Source of the DNA: JANQEU01 sp965242805
Lineage (GTDB): Bacteria > Bacteroidota > Bacteroidia > Cytophagales > Cyclobacteriaceae
Length of the DNA: 64,000 nucleotides
Assembly (NCBI GenBank): GCA_965242805.1
Contig: CBDETD010000002.1
Span: 5,642,001 to 5,706,000, forward strand
Direction of reading: 5' to 3'
This document shows, one piece after another, positions 17,976 through 26,702 of this stretch (the first letter of the stretch is position 1; each line of letters begins with the position of its first letter). The notes beneath the pieces were generated by a model, which worked only from the letters and a program-made list of their open reading frames with translations, had not been told where the DNA came from and made no database searches. Made by a program: the position numbers and the translations under genes.

Positions 17976-18012
17976 ATTACCTGTAAGTACAAATATATTC
18001 CTGTCAGGTAAT
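17976..18012. promoter_or_regulatory. Operator-like inverted repeats between divergent regulators
   Basis: The sequence ATTACCTG at 17976-17983 recurs in inverted form as CAGGTAAT at 18005-18012; the second copy is part of a near-palindrome, ATTCCTGTCAGGTAAT (17997-18012). They lie between the Cro-like gene (leftward) and the XRE repressor gene (rightward) in an AT-rich stretch that must hold both promoters. Confidence 0.6.
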
Positions 18013-18047
18013 ATTACAATGATTGATAGGAATAAATTGTAAAAAAT

Positions 18048-18407
18048 TTGACTAACCAAGGATTACCTTTCCATATCAAGAAATTCAGGAAGGCAAAAGG
18101 CTTAACACAAGATGAGTTAGCCAATTCCGTGGGTCTTAAAAGTCTGGGTAAAATTGAAACCGGTGTTTCGAATCCTAGTCTGGAAGTGTTGATAAAGATT
18201 GCCGATGTGCTGGAGGTTAGTCTGGATGAATTATTGGGACGAGAAGTCCAGAATGATGAATCAAATCATGTGTCTGAAGTGAACAAGATGATGAAAGAAA
18301 CCATTAAGCGGATGGATCGTCAGAATGAAACCTACGAGCACATCATCAAAAAGCAATCGGAAGAAATAGACTCGTTGAAAACACAATTGAAAAAAGTAAA
18401 GAAATAG
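18048..18407 (+). CDS. XRE-family repressor (CI-like)
   Basis: 119 residues from a TTG start. Residues 7-65 form a classic helix-turn-helix: IKKFRKAKGLTQDELANSVG, recognition helix around LKSLGKIETG, then PSLEVLIKIADVLEVSLDELLG. The remaining residues are a coiled coil rich in K and E that may dimerise. No LexA-like cleavage domain is present, so release would not be by RecA self-cleavage. It faces the Cro-like gene across operator-like repeats, which suggests control of the leftward recombination operon. The TTG start suits a low-level repressor. Confidence 0.85.
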   Translation: MTNQGLPFHIKKFRKAKGLTQDELANSVGLKSLGKIETGVSNPSLEVLIKIADVLEVSLDELLGREVQNDESNHVSEVNKMMKETIKRMDRQNETYEHIIKKQSEEIDSLKTQLKKVKK

Positions 18408-18443
18408 AAAAAACACCTGCTGGCTTTCATCCGATAGCCTGTG

Positions 18444-18457
18444 CATGGTGTGTGTGT
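18444..18457 (-). promoter_or_regulatory. Element motif copy downstream and antisense to the repressor
   Basis: ACACACACACC followed by ATG is seen on the minus strand just beyond the repressor stop, next to the terminator. Any transcript or reading frame starting here would run antisense to the repressor gene. Whether it is used is unknown. Confidence 0.35.
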
Positions 18458-18485
18458 CCCCCGGGGTGGTACCCGGGGGTTTTTT
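18458..18485 (+). terminator. Strong rho-independent terminator after the repressor gene
   Basis: Stem CCCCCGGG with CCCGGGGG, six-base loop, followed by six T. It ends the repressor transcript about 50 bases after its stop codon. Confidence 0.9.
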
Positions 18486-18544
18486 ATTTGGCATTAGTAA
18501 TTGTATATTAACGTTATGTAAAACAATATAAAGCTGTTATTAAA

Positions 18545-19258
18545 ATGAAACTTCACCTTCAAATAAGATTTGAACAGGCTGAGATAAAAGAACCCCTTGA
18601 ATACGTAATAAGAGATAAAATTCTTAAATATCTCGAATCAGAGAGAATCTATTTCAGCGAAGAACTTGATCGATTCTCCTCCAGCTTTGAAGATGAAAGC
18701 ATTGGGCGTTTCCTTTCAATATTTTTCGAAGAATATTCGTTTCACAAATTCGTCGAATTTTATGGGAAAAAACCATACCTGAAAAAAGGTTTGAAGAAGA
18801 TCAATCGAAGGGATTTCAAGATAACCCATTGGAGGGTTAGAAAAGGGTCAATCATTTTTGAACTTACACTTATTGTTGCCGGTATTTTTGTTGGATACGG
18901 AGGTTTTAGAGAATCAATAGATTATATGATCAAAGATCTTAGTGCTGTTTTTAACCAGAAAGAGAATTTAGCATTTATTGACGAAGTGAGACTAGATGAA
19001 AGTAACACCAATCAAAAAATGCAAAAAATGCAGAAAGAAGTGAAGACTAACCGTTCCTTGGTGATGATTTTTATGTTTATGATCATAGTTTTTGCTGCAC
19101 TTTTTCTAAAGGACAAATCTGAAACATTATCAAAATCTGAAATCGAACTAATGATAATTAAGAATATTAGATCGGAAATGCAGCTTCAACAACATAAAGT
19201 GTCTCGGGATCCGGTACTAAATGCTGACACAGTTGATACTGAAATTGAACCAAAGTAA
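18545..19258 (+). CDS. Hypothetical two-pass membrane protein
   Basis: 237 residues. The first 100 residues are polar and charged. Two hydrophobic segments (about 103-120 and 178-195) are separated by a soluble part with a short M/Q/K-rich coil. A polar tail follows. I recognise no family. It starts 60 bases after the repressor terminator and converges closely (4 bases) with the TPR gene behind it. Codon use is AT-rich like the rest of cargo region 1, which suggests an accessory gene. Confidence 0.65.
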   Translation: MKLHLQIRFEQAEIKEPLEYVIRDKILKYLESERIYFSEELDRFSSSFEDESIGRFLSIFFEEYSFHKFVEFYGKKPYLKKGLKKINRRDFKITHWRVRKGSIIFELTLIVAGIFVGYGGFRESIDYMIKDLSAVFNQKENLAFIDEVRLDESNTNQKMQKMQKEVKTNRSLVMIFMFMIIVFAALFLKDKSETLSKSEIELMIIKNIRSEMQLQQHKVSRDPVLNADTVDTEIEPK

Positions 19259-19262
19259 TTCA

Positions 19263-20591
19263 TTACATAAATTTTGATTTGTTGGTTGAAATAAATCTCT
19301 CATAAATCTCAGTCTGCCTCACAAGCCTCTCCCGGTCCTCCTTCAATAACTGATTCATTTCTGCTGTCTCCCTATTCTCCGTTTTTAGTCGTGAGATGAA
19401 TCTTGTTAGGATTCTGCGATTTCTCAAAATGAGCAAGATTATGACCAAGAATAGGAGAGTGGAGCTTCCAACAATCCAAATAAACCTGATCCGATCTTTG
19501 TGCTTCTGCAACTCGATCTTTTGTCTGTGAATTCTTTCTTCAGCCATCAATGCATCCTGTCGCTTGGCAATCATGTTCAGGCTGTCGATGTATACCTGAT
19601 CAGGTAGATAATCATTCAGGGCAGACGAGTATTGGTAAGCACTATCATATGATCCTTGTGATTCGTAGTAGGCAATGATCTTCTCATAACATTCCTTGAT
19701 CTGTACTTTCTGCTCAGGTAAATAGCCATATTCAAGAGTCTTTTTATAATAATGCAACGCTATGTCAATAGAGCCCGACTTTTCATGATATTGACCTTTA
19801 TTGAAATTGATGTAAAGGGACAATCTATCTATTGGGTACAATTGATTAAGTCTGTCAGCCTGGTCAATATAGATCTTTGCTTTTTCCATGTTATCCAATC
19901 TAAAATGATTGGCAGAGAGATTATTTATGGCTTCTGATTGCCATCTGGCTAAATCATTTTCTTTTGCCATCGACAAAATCATCTCATCATACTCAATGGA
20001 CTTCTCATAGTCTTCCAATAGGAAATACAGATAAGAGATACCGGTATACACCTCAAGTAGATCTCTTGTTCTTCCCAGTTCTCGATGTTCATTGGCAGAT
20101 AGATTGTAGTAGACCAGGGCAGAGTCCATCAGGTGCATTTGACGATAAGCCCATCCCGTGTTGTTTAGAATCCAGGCTTTGAGTGTATCGTTTTTAAAAT
20201 CCAGAACTAAGGCTTGACGATACTTACGTAGACTGATTTCCGGGGCCAGCATGTTCATGTTAAGCAGCCCTATTTTGTTGAGGATATTGGCTGCTTTTTC
20301 GTACTCTCGTTCCTGGGTATAAAGTGACCTTGCTTCTTCATATGTGATCAAGGCACTCATTGTCCTATCCACAGCAGACAGGAGGTATCCCTCCATAAAC
20401 TTACCCCTGGCTTTTTCCAATCTGGTAGTAGTAGAGGAATTGTATAAACGGATGGTTTCCAGGGCAACATCATAATTGCCGGAAACAGCTGCTTGGTACG
20501 ACAGGTTGTACAGTGAATCAAGTTGGTGTGTGTGTGCTGTTCTCCCCAATGTACCTAAAACCACAGTGAGTAAAATGGTTTTAAGTTTCAA
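19263..20591 (-). CDS. TPR-repeat membrane receptor without output domain
   Basis: 442 residues. A signal peptide (residues 1-21) is followed by about seven or eight tetratricopeptide repeats (about 25-330), for instance ILNNTGWAYRQMHLMDSALVYYNLS and the following LLEVYTGISYLYFLLEDYEKSIEYDE. A membrane helix follows (about 375-395, FIWIVGSSTLLFLVIILLIL) and then a coiled-coil tail of 45 residues. In Bacteroidota, similar proteins usually end in a histidine-kinase or LuxR-type domain; here only the coil remains. The protein probably senses or docks on the periplasmic side and passes a signal through the coil to an unknown partner. Confidence 0.75.
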   Translation of the reverse strand: MKLKTILLTVVLGTLGRTAHTHQLDSLYNLSYQAAVSGNYDVALETIRLYNSSTTTRLEKARGKFMEGYLLSAVDRTMSALITYEEARSLYTQEREYEKAANILNKIGLLNMNMLAPEISLRKYRQALVLDFKNDTLKAWILNNTGWAYRQMHLMDSALVYYNLSANEHRELGRTRDLLEVYTGISYLYFLLEDYEKSIEYDEMILSMAKENDLARWQSEAINNLSANHFRLDNMEKAKIYIDQADRLNQLYPIDRLSLYINFNKGQYHEKSGSIDIALHYYKKTLEYGYLPEQKVQIKECYEKIIAYYESQGSYDSAYQYSSALNDYLPDQVYIDSLNMIAKRQDALMAEERIHRQKIELQKHKDRIRFIWIVGSSTLLFLVIILLILRNRRILTRFISRLKTENRETAEMNQLLKEDRERLVRQTEIYERFISTNKSKFM

Positions 20592-20717
20592 GTATCTTCG
20601 GTCCTGGTTCTTCGCCTGAAATTAATGAAAGGACTGAAGCAATACAAATAACGGAGCGTGTTCTTTCTTCAGGTTATCAAATGCTATCAGAAGCAGGACT
20701 AAGAAATATCAATTGCT

Positions 20718-20745
20718 ATAAAAAACCCATAATTTACAATGGGTT
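20718..20745 (-). terminator. Rho-independent terminator of the small lipoprotein gene
   Basis: On the minus strand the stem AACCCAT with ATGGGTT is followed by a run of six T, 12 bases after the lipoprotein stop codon. Confidence 0.75.
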
Positions 20746-20757
20746 CTTTATACGATG

Positions 20758-20946
20758 TCATGAATCTCCAGGTGGGGGAGGAGTTCCGCCCTGGCCACCA
20801 CCTCCTGTATGTCCACCGGACCCATCCAGGTAGGGATCAACAAACTCTGTGTTTTCAAATTCCTGAAGGGTTTCGTCCTCCGTACATCCGGTGAAACACA
20901 ACATCATACCTAGTAAGATTGCTGTAAGAGTGTAGATTCTTTTCAT
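20758..20946 (-). CDS. Small lipoprotein with Gly/Pro-rich tail
   Basis: 62 residues. A signal peptide ends with the lipobox-like LCFTGC, so the mature part would be a lipid-anchored peptide of about 42 residues. It has an acidic stretch (TEDETLQEFENTEF) and a flexible GGHTGGGGQGG-PPPP tail. Such small lipoproteins are common in Bacteroidota and mostly of unknown function. It has its own terminator. Confidence 0.7.
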   Translation of the reverse strand: MKRIYTLTAILLGMMLCFTGCTEDETLQEFENTEFVDPYLDGSGGHTGGGGQGGTPPPPGDS

Positions 20947-21026
20947 ATTGGTTCTGTTTTAATTGAAAGATCAATAAACTCATTCTCTCGAATTAGTAGG
21001 AGATATTTGAGATCATGAGTAATGAG

Positions 21027-21050
21027 TTAAAATTAACTGATTGATTTCAG
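21027..21050 (+). repeat. 24-bp direct repeat, left copy, at edge of cargo block
   Basis: A 24-base sequence beginning TTAAAATTAACTGATTGAT recurs at 27905-27928 with a single mismatch. The two copies bracket a 6.9-kb block with the overlapping membrane-protein pair, the M64 peptidase set and the exported 336-residue protein. Confidence 0.5.
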
Positions 21051-21141
21051 TTCAAGAAGGAACTTTTAATCGGCAAAAGGAAAAATAGTACAATAGGTAC
21101 TAGATATTATTCCAGACCCATTAGAATAGATTTTGTTGCCA

Positions 21142-22167
21142 TCATTTGTGAAGATAATCTGAAGATTCCCGGAATGACAATTGACCGGATTTCCATTTTT
21201 GGAACATTTGATCGAATTTATCTAAGTCATAAGAAGAATTGGAAAATTCCAATACGGCATTTTCACCAAGTTCATGATTTAATTTTTGCAACACTTGATC
21301 AATCCCAGAAAGTAATTGTCTTGTGCAAAGGATTGTTGTCCTTTTTATCTTAAATCTTGTGAACTGCTTGTAAAAATATGATAATTCTTCGGGTGGATGG
21401 GTTAATCCCCAATCACTTAATATCGAACTAAATTTCATATCATAAGATGTCCAATTCTTTATATTGGTACCTGGACTATTTAAAGTTGATTGGATATCAA
21501 ATTTGTTTCCGAGCTTCGATATTTTCTTTCTTTTTCTCATATATCCTGATATTCCTCCCAATTCTTTAGGCCAATCAATTAGAATGCATTTAGATTTTGG
21601 AATCTTCAATTTCTTGTAGCCGACAATCTCGTTGTTCTCAACGACAGGTTGAGAAAAGACATGGTTCAGCCTACCAGTCCTGATTAGCTTGCCACTAATA
21701 TTTTTAAGTTCAAACGCATAAAATTCGTTTGAGATATTGTCGTACCAGCTAACAAATTCAATACATATCTGACCGAAGTACGCAAGTTCACGGCTCCAGT
21801 CATGCAAAAGATTAATGATCACGTCTCTGTTCCATCTTTTTTTTCTTGAAGCATATCTGAAAAACGTTTGAAGATAATTCTCCGAGCAGTTTTTGATTTG
21901 AACACTGCTTGAAAAGATGTCACGATCAAAGGAAATACGGGGATCAATATTAGTTCCAAGATCTCGAAAATATATTGACGAATTCAAACTTTCTTGTACC
22001 TCTTCATTTTGATTATTACGAATAAAAATTGGGATAGGAGAAGAAAGTCTATCATGATAGCCATTGCCTTCACCAGGTTTTGTAGATCCGCTTAAATCGA
22101 ATTGCTGATTACGAAGTCGCTCTTTCCACAATTCTTCTAATTTGTTCTCCATATCGAGTTTCTTCAA
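21142..22167 (-). CDS. Hypothetical protein, partner of the 827-residue membrane protein
   Basis: 341 residues (336 if the ATG at 22152 is used). The protein is soluble and basic, with aromatic-rich motifs such as WNRDVIINLLHDWSRELAYFG and a conserved-looking HPPEELSYFYKQFTR. I recognise no domain. Its 5' end overlaps the 3' end of the 827-residue gene by 59 (or 44) bases, so translation of the two is probably coupled and the products probably act together. AT-rich composition points to acquired cargo. A role in defence is possible but unproven. Confidence 0.6.
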   Translation of the reverse strand: MKKLDMENKLEELWKERLRNQQFDLSGSTKPGEGNGYHDRLSSPIPIFIRNNQNEEVQESLNSSIYFRDLGTNIDPRISFDRDIFSSSVQIKNCSENYLQTFFRYASRKKRWNRDVIINLLHDWSRELAYFGQICIEFVSWYDNISNEFYAFELKNISGKLIRTGRLNHVFSQPVVENNEIVGYKKLKIPKSKCILIDWPKELGGISGYMRKRKKISKLGNKFDIQSTLNSPGTNIKNWTSYDMKFSSILSDWGLTHPPEELSYFYKQFTRFKIKRTTILCTRQLLSGIDQVLQKLNHELGENAVLEFSNSSYDLDKFDQMFQKWKSGQLSFRESSDYLHK

Positions 22168-24592
22168 TTTTAAGTTCCTTTAAACTCACACAGGTACGTA
22201 AGTAGTATTCGACAAATATTTCGTGAACATCTATAAAACTAAGCGTATCCATATGCATGGATTGAGCAATTGCTTGAATATAGAAATCATCGATATCGGT
22301 CACAAACTCCTCGTCTGGAAATAACCCGCCTCTCGTCACCATTTCCTTCCTTACTATCCCTTCGGTTAATAGAAATTCTTCTAACCTTTTTTTTCTATGG
22401 AATTCCTTGGAATAAGAAGAGCTGCTAAGTCCATAAACTGGTTGTTTGAAAAGATTATAAGTTGCAAGTATCCATCGCCAAAAAGAAACTTCATTTACGG
22501 TCTTCAGTAGGTCTTTTCCCCAAAAACTAAAAATTAATGAAACAAGTCTTTGCTGGTCAAATGCAATTCCCCTAATAATAATTATAGAATTAATCTCAAA
22601 AAGATCTACTATGAAAGGGTAGACTTTGGAGGCAAAGTATTCAGGATTTTCGGTATCCTGATATCGAACTTGCAATTTCCGTAAATAGAGGATACAGGCA
22701 ATATTGAATTTTTTTAAGAAAGTGGACAATTTAGTTACGGAGGTTTTTCTATCGAAGGTTTTACTTGTAATGTCCTCCAAAATCAAGTGGTAATAATTCC
22801 CGAATAGATCGGGTAATTTGTCCTCATCTAATTCATACGAGGAATATCCAAATTCCCATACACAACTCATAATGTAACCTTCAAACTTTAAATTTTCTTT
22901 CTTGAAAAAATCAAGTTTTGAAAACTTAAATTCTTCGACACCTATTTTCGGTTCAGTACGATTGAGTTTGTTGATTGCCTCCGATGTTGTATTGATAAAG
23001 AGAGAAAGCTTTCTCTCCAACTCAACTGACCCTATTGCTAATTGCAATGCTCCTACAAAGAAATTTTCCTTTTTTAAATCTTCTATTAGAGACTTTATTT
23101 TGTCATGTACAAAACCAATAACTTTTTTGTAATGGTTTTGCAATTCATAACTAACCATTTCCGCAAGTTCATATTCAGCAAAAATTAATGGTGTTTCGAT
23201 TTTCCCTTCAATTTGTTTCTCATGATGTAGCTTTCTGGAAAACTTATCTTCCCAAATTTTAATGTAATATGGTTTCTGGTTCTTTTTCCTATTATATAAT
23301 GATTTTATAAGAGCATTTAAGTTCCTGATATCATATGTCCTAAGATTGGCATTAAATCCCACCAAATATTGAATCAACAAATAACTGTAACATTGAACCA
23401 ATTGAAGTTTGAATCCAGTGTCAGAAGTTGTTGATAATTTGTCAAGAATTAATTTCTCTAAACTAAGGAAGTAGGACGAAAATGCTTCAAAATCACATTG
23501 GTAAGAAAGTGCATGGACATATCGATCTTGATCAAAAAGATTTCGGAGTTGGGCAGGACCCTGAATTATTTGATCAAGAATATCAAATTGAGTATCAATT
23601 AAATTCAGTTCGATCAAGTTATAAGACTGGACACTTTCCGGTATTATATCTATACCAGCACTCTTTAACAAGCTGAAATCCCATTCTTTAGCATCTTCCC
23701 ATCTTTTCGGTTTGTTAACCTTAATATGCCACCCATCCCATGACGGGATTAAATACTTTATTTGATTATAGTAATCAGAAAACCTTATAACGTTCCTTAG
23801 AATGTTATCCAAGGACGTATTAGAAGCCTCAGGCTTTTTACTCTCTTCAACTATTATCTTTATTTTATGTAGGTTATTGTAAATTCCTCGAATTTGAGAT
23901 TGTCCGTTCTTAAGGGATTCAAGATTTTTTGTGTGATGGAGAATTCTTTTTAGAATTATGTAATTCCTTTCAATTAGATCATAAACCAATGAACTGGTGT
24001 CAAAGTACAATAAAGTGAATTTGCCGAAACTGATAAAACCAATAACCGCTGAGATGACAAAGTATACAAAGATCAATGAACCAAATAATGTTGGTGAGTA
24101 TCCGGAAGACAATATAAGTTCAAAGCCAATGGAGAAAGATGTCAAAGTGGCCAGCAATATGAAGAACTTGTTAAGAGTTTTCTGTTCAACAAGAAGTGCA
24201 CCAATGGTACTATTTATATTCGAGTACTTTGTGGCAATTATGGTTAGGAAGGCCGTATAAAAAAGACCTAATAGAACTCCAAGAATTCCTGCACTAACAT
24301 TGATAACTTCAATTAAGTAATCAACTTGCCTAATGCCAAATAGTCCAAATATTACTGTATTGGACTCAGCAATTCTACAAGCATAACTGTCATAAGGTTG
24401 TTGAGTTAGAGTGCCATACCCTAGCTTTAAAAGCCAATCAGCTGACACCATTCCAAATATTAGAAGAACTGAGTAGAATATACCTTTTGATCCTAGAATG
24501 AAAAAACGACGAAGAAATGACAGTCTTTCGGAGTTATCAATTTTAATATCAAAAAGTTTCAGTCTTAATTTCGAAATTGTCTCCTTGATCAC
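22109..24592 (-). CDS. Large hypothetical membrane protein
   Basis: 827 residues. Four membrane helices lie in the first 215 residues (about 29-50, 88-112, 138-158 and 170-200). The remaining 600 residues are predicted cytosolic and largely helical, without a motif I recognise; no kinase, nuclease or P-loop signature is visible. The 341-residue gene overlaps its end. A membrane anchor carrying a very large cytosolic part, coupled to a soluble partner, is a layout seen in several membrane-acting defence systems, which is why it is flagged; nothing in the sequence proves it. Confidence 0.7.
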   Translation of the reverse strand: MIKETISKLRLKLFDIKIDNSERLSFLRRFFILGSKGIFYSVLLIFGMVSADWLLKLGYGTLTQQPYDSYACRIAESNTVIFGLFGIRQVDYLIEVINVSAGILGVLLGLFYTAFLTIIATKYSNINSTIGALLVEQKTLNKFFILLATLTSFSIGFELILSSGYSPTLFGSLIFVYFVISAVIGFISFGKFTLLYFDTSSLVYDLIERNYIILKRILHHTKNLESLKNGQSQIRGIYNNLHKIKIIVEESKKPEASNTSLDNILRNVIRFSDYYNQIKYLIPSWDGWHIKVNKPKRWEDAKEWDFSLLKSAGIDIIPESVQSYNLIELNLIDTQFDILDQIIQGPAQLRNLFDQDRYVHALSYQCDFEAFSSYFLSLEKLILDKLSTTSDTGFKLQLVQCYSYLLIQYLVGFNANLRTYDIRNLNALIKSLYNRKKNQKPYYIKIWEDKFSRKLHHEKQIEGKIETPLIFAEYELAEMVSYELQNHYKKVIGFVHDKIKSLIEDLKKENFFVGALQLAIGSVELERKLSLFINTTSEAINKLNRTEPKIGVEEFKFSKLDFFKKENLKFEGYIMSCVWEFGYSSYELDEDKLPDLFGNYYHLILEDITSKTFDRKTSVTKLSTFLKKFNIACILYLRKLQVRYQDTENPEYFASKVYPFIVDLFEINSIIIIRGIAFDQQRLVSLIFSFWGKDLLKTVNEVSFWRWILATYNLFKQPVYGLSSSSYSKEFHRKKRLEEFLLTEGIVRKEMVTRGGLFPDEEFVTDIDDFYIQAIAQSMHMDTLSFIDVHEIFVEYYLRTCVSLKELKIEETRYGEQIRRIVERATS

Positions 24593-24689
24593 AGATTCAA
24601 TTTATTCAACATTTATAAAGGTCCCAAAAAACGTTATAATCTCTTTCAGATATTGATTGAAGATAATATTATAAATCTTGAAAAGGTAT
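24593..24689. other. AT-rich intergenic stretch between cargo genes
   Basis: AT-rich sequence upstream of the 827-residue gene with a short GAAAGGTATTTAGTA / GAAAGGTATTTGATT near-repeat around 24680-24715. It should hold the promoter of the membrane-protein pair, but no TAnnTTTG copy is convincing. Confidence 0.3.
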
Positions 24690-24866
24690 TTAGTAAGTAG
24701 AAAGGTATTTGATTGTAGGTATTGAATTCTTACCATGGATAAACGCGCCAGGTACATTTCTCCAATCATCTAATATAACGCATAGGTTCAGTTCTTCCTT
24801 AACAGATAGCGGAATAATCGGGACTTTTTTGACGCTTCTGGTTCCACCGAGATTTAGAATGATCAT
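24690..24866 (-). CDS. Possible small protein downstream of the M64 peptidase
   Basis: 58 residues starting MIILNLGGTRSVKKVPIIP. It begins 23 bases past the peptidase stop on the same strand and reads like a real protein sequence (KEELNLCVILDDWRNVPGAF). No family is known, and chance cannot be excluded at this length. Confidence 0.35.
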   Translation of the reverse strand: MIILNLGGTRSVKKVPIIPLSVKEELNLCVILDDWRNVPGAFIHGKNSIPTIKYLSTY

Positions 24867-24888
24867 TAAGCAATTTGAATTGAATATC

Positions 24889-26001
24889 TCACAGTGTAAT
24901 GCAGGGATTATCATTACCTCTTGAGCAATTCCTCAGTCTAAAAAGAAATTGAAGCAATGGACAGGTTCCAATGAATGGAGCAAGCAGAATTAATATTGCA
25001 ATGATCAAAGGGGAGGAAAGCCATAATAATATGCATGCTATTATATTTGATTTAGCAAATACTGGGGCTTTACATGTTTTTTCAGTATCCAAATACCCGG
25101 ATAGAATATTACTAATCTCTCTGGAACATACTGCACATAGTTTGCTGTTTCCTTCAATAGCTCCTATACCCATTAAACAATAATACTGAGGTCGATAGAT
25201 ACCGCAATGGTGATATCCCCCACCTTCAAAAGCGCCAACAGTTTCCAGTTCAACAGGGCTACCGACATAATTGCATTCACCGCAATCAGGATTAGGCATT
25301 GTTGGCATTGGTGTTGATTCTAATACCAAATCACTCCATTTAATATTTTGCCTGTCGCTGGTGATATCTAAGTTTGGGGAAATTTCACTTCCTATATCAG
25401 AAGGGAAATGATCTTGTTCGGAGGAATCAAGTCCACAACCTTGGAGATACATATATTCATCTCCTAAACCAAAGGTGTGGACTAACTCATGAATGGCAAT
25501 ATCTGCCCAATCGATTGTTACGCCTGTCCAATGTGTATTTGATGTAGACATAACACCTAGGTTATGGCTACGAGATGCTGATCCGCCATAACGGGGTGAG
25601 TTCACCAAAACGATAATTCTATCATAATTCGGTAAATAACTGTTGACTTCATCAATTACTGAGTAATCGTCAACCACTAATAATCTGCATAAATTTGAAG
25701 AAAATTGGGCATCAAAGTATGTATCAGCTCTATAACCAACACCATCACATTGAAATGGAATATCCGCTCCACTTTCTGAACTTATGACATCAAGACTGTA
25801 TAAATTAATGGCACATTTATTCTCATTAAACGCATCGAATTGGAATAATTTTTCTTTGAAATGTAAAATGTCTTGGTGATAAGTGGAAAGTTCGTCTTCT
25901 CGATATCCTTCTGATACCAATACAATATTGAATCGCAATGAATCTAGACCAGAAATGAATAATTCATTAAAGGATACTACTTGACCATCGAGTGCACCCA
26001 T
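24889..26001 (-). CDS. M64 (IgA-peptidase) family metallopeptidase with C-terminal membrane anchor
   Basis: 370 residues. The metzincin-like zinc motif HELVHTFGLGDEY (about residues 172-184) and the downstream block VGAFEGGGYHHCGIYRPQYYCLMG are the signature of the M64 family. The start FNIVLVSEGYREDEL is also typical. A hydrophobic segment near the end (about 322-345) would anchor it. No classical signal peptide is present at the N-terminus, so the catalytic part may stay inside the cell, unlike secreted M64 enzymes. It starts one base after the stop of the 156-residue gene, so they form a unit. The natural substrate is unknown. Confidence 0.85.
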   Translation of the reverse strand: MGALDGQVVSFNELFISGLDSLRFNIVLVSEGYREDELSTYHQDILHFKEKLFQFDAFNENKCAINLYSLDVISSESGADIPFQCDGVGYRADTYFDAQFSSNLCRLLVVDDYSVIDEVNSYLPNYDRIIVLVNSPRYGGSASRSHNLGVMSTSNTHWTGVTIDWADIAIHELVHTFGLGDEYMYLQGCGLDSSEQDHFPSDIGSEISPNLDITSDRQNIKWSDLVLESTPMPTMPNPDCGECNYVGSPVELETVGAFEGGGYHHCGIYRPQYYCLMGIGAIEGNSKLCAVCSREISNILSGYLDTEKTCKAPVFAKSNIIACILLWLSSPLIIAILILLAPFIGTCPLLQFLFRLRNCSRGNDNPCITL

Positions 26002-26002
26002 T

Positions 26003-26473
26003 TTAACCTGTTGTTTTTAAAGATTTAAATTCAAAACTTTCAACTGCCTCGATATTTGGCAAATCGAAATTTGCGATTTCCGTAGCTTTTCTAAATTCAT
26101 CGATTGGAGATGAACGATCAGAGTACATTTTTAAAAAAGCAGCATTTTCTAAATTAGGAATTACTATCGAAATTATTCCCTTTCGTTTCTCTTGCTTAAC
26201 CCATTTCAAAACTTCTTTACTCTCACGTTCATTCTCATCGACAATCACCTCAACGGCTTGCATGAAAGGATTATGTAATAAAATCCTGAAAAGGACAGTA
26301 TCTTTCTTGTCACAAATATCAACCCAATGACCATTGGAATTTTTTGGTAGTTTAGGTATGTAATTGCCTTTAACTACTTTGTTTAGAGATATTTTTATTA
26401 CCTCATTGATTTTCAGATTTTCATCGAAAAATAAGATAATTCTGTAGGAGGATACTTTGTCTTTATATTTCAA
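26003..26473 (-). CDS. Hypothetical partner of the M64 peptidase
   Basis: 156 residues, soluble. A beta-rich N-terminal half (YRIILFFDENLKINEVIKI) is followed by a region ending VIPNLENAAFLKMYSD. The stop codon is one base from the start of the M64 peptidase gene, and no gene lies before it, so it is first in the operon. It could be a recognition or inhibitor subunit; no family is recognised. Confidence 0.6.
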   Translation of the reverse strand: MKYKDKVSSYRIILFFDENLKINEVIKISLNKVVKGNYIPKLPKNSNGHWVDICDKKDTVLFRILLHNPFMQAVEVIVDENERESKEVLKWVKQEKRKGIISIVIPNLENAAFLKMYSDRSSPIDEFRKATEIANFDLPNIEAVESFEFKSLKTTG

Positions 26474-26702
26474 TGTTACTCTATCAACTCTACTATAATT
26501 TAAGAAAATCTAATATGATTGTCAATAGCTAATCGTAAATAATGGAAAGGTACTTTATTAAATATGACATAAAATGGCGGAGTCTTGGTGCCTTCCGACT
26601 TACTTCAACCAATTTTCGTTGCTTTTCTCTAAGAAAAACGCTATATTCAATCAAGTACTGTTGATGGGAAGTGGGATAATATGTTAGTTACCGGAATTGG
26701 TA

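Noticed and set aside
18261..18494. Frame antisense to the XRE repressor with the leader motif inside it
   Set aside because: The protein is a hydrophobic antisense translation of a coding gene. Only the motif is reported.
20523..20536. GTGTGTGTGTG inside the TPR receptor gene
   Set aside because: It encodes residues just after the signal peptide (AHTHQ) and has no start codon in the right place, so it is probably chance.
21142..22167. Portal-like protein
   Set aside because: A few patterns in the middle faintly recall portal proteins, but its overlap with a large membrane protein gene and lack of neighbouring head genes make this unlikely.
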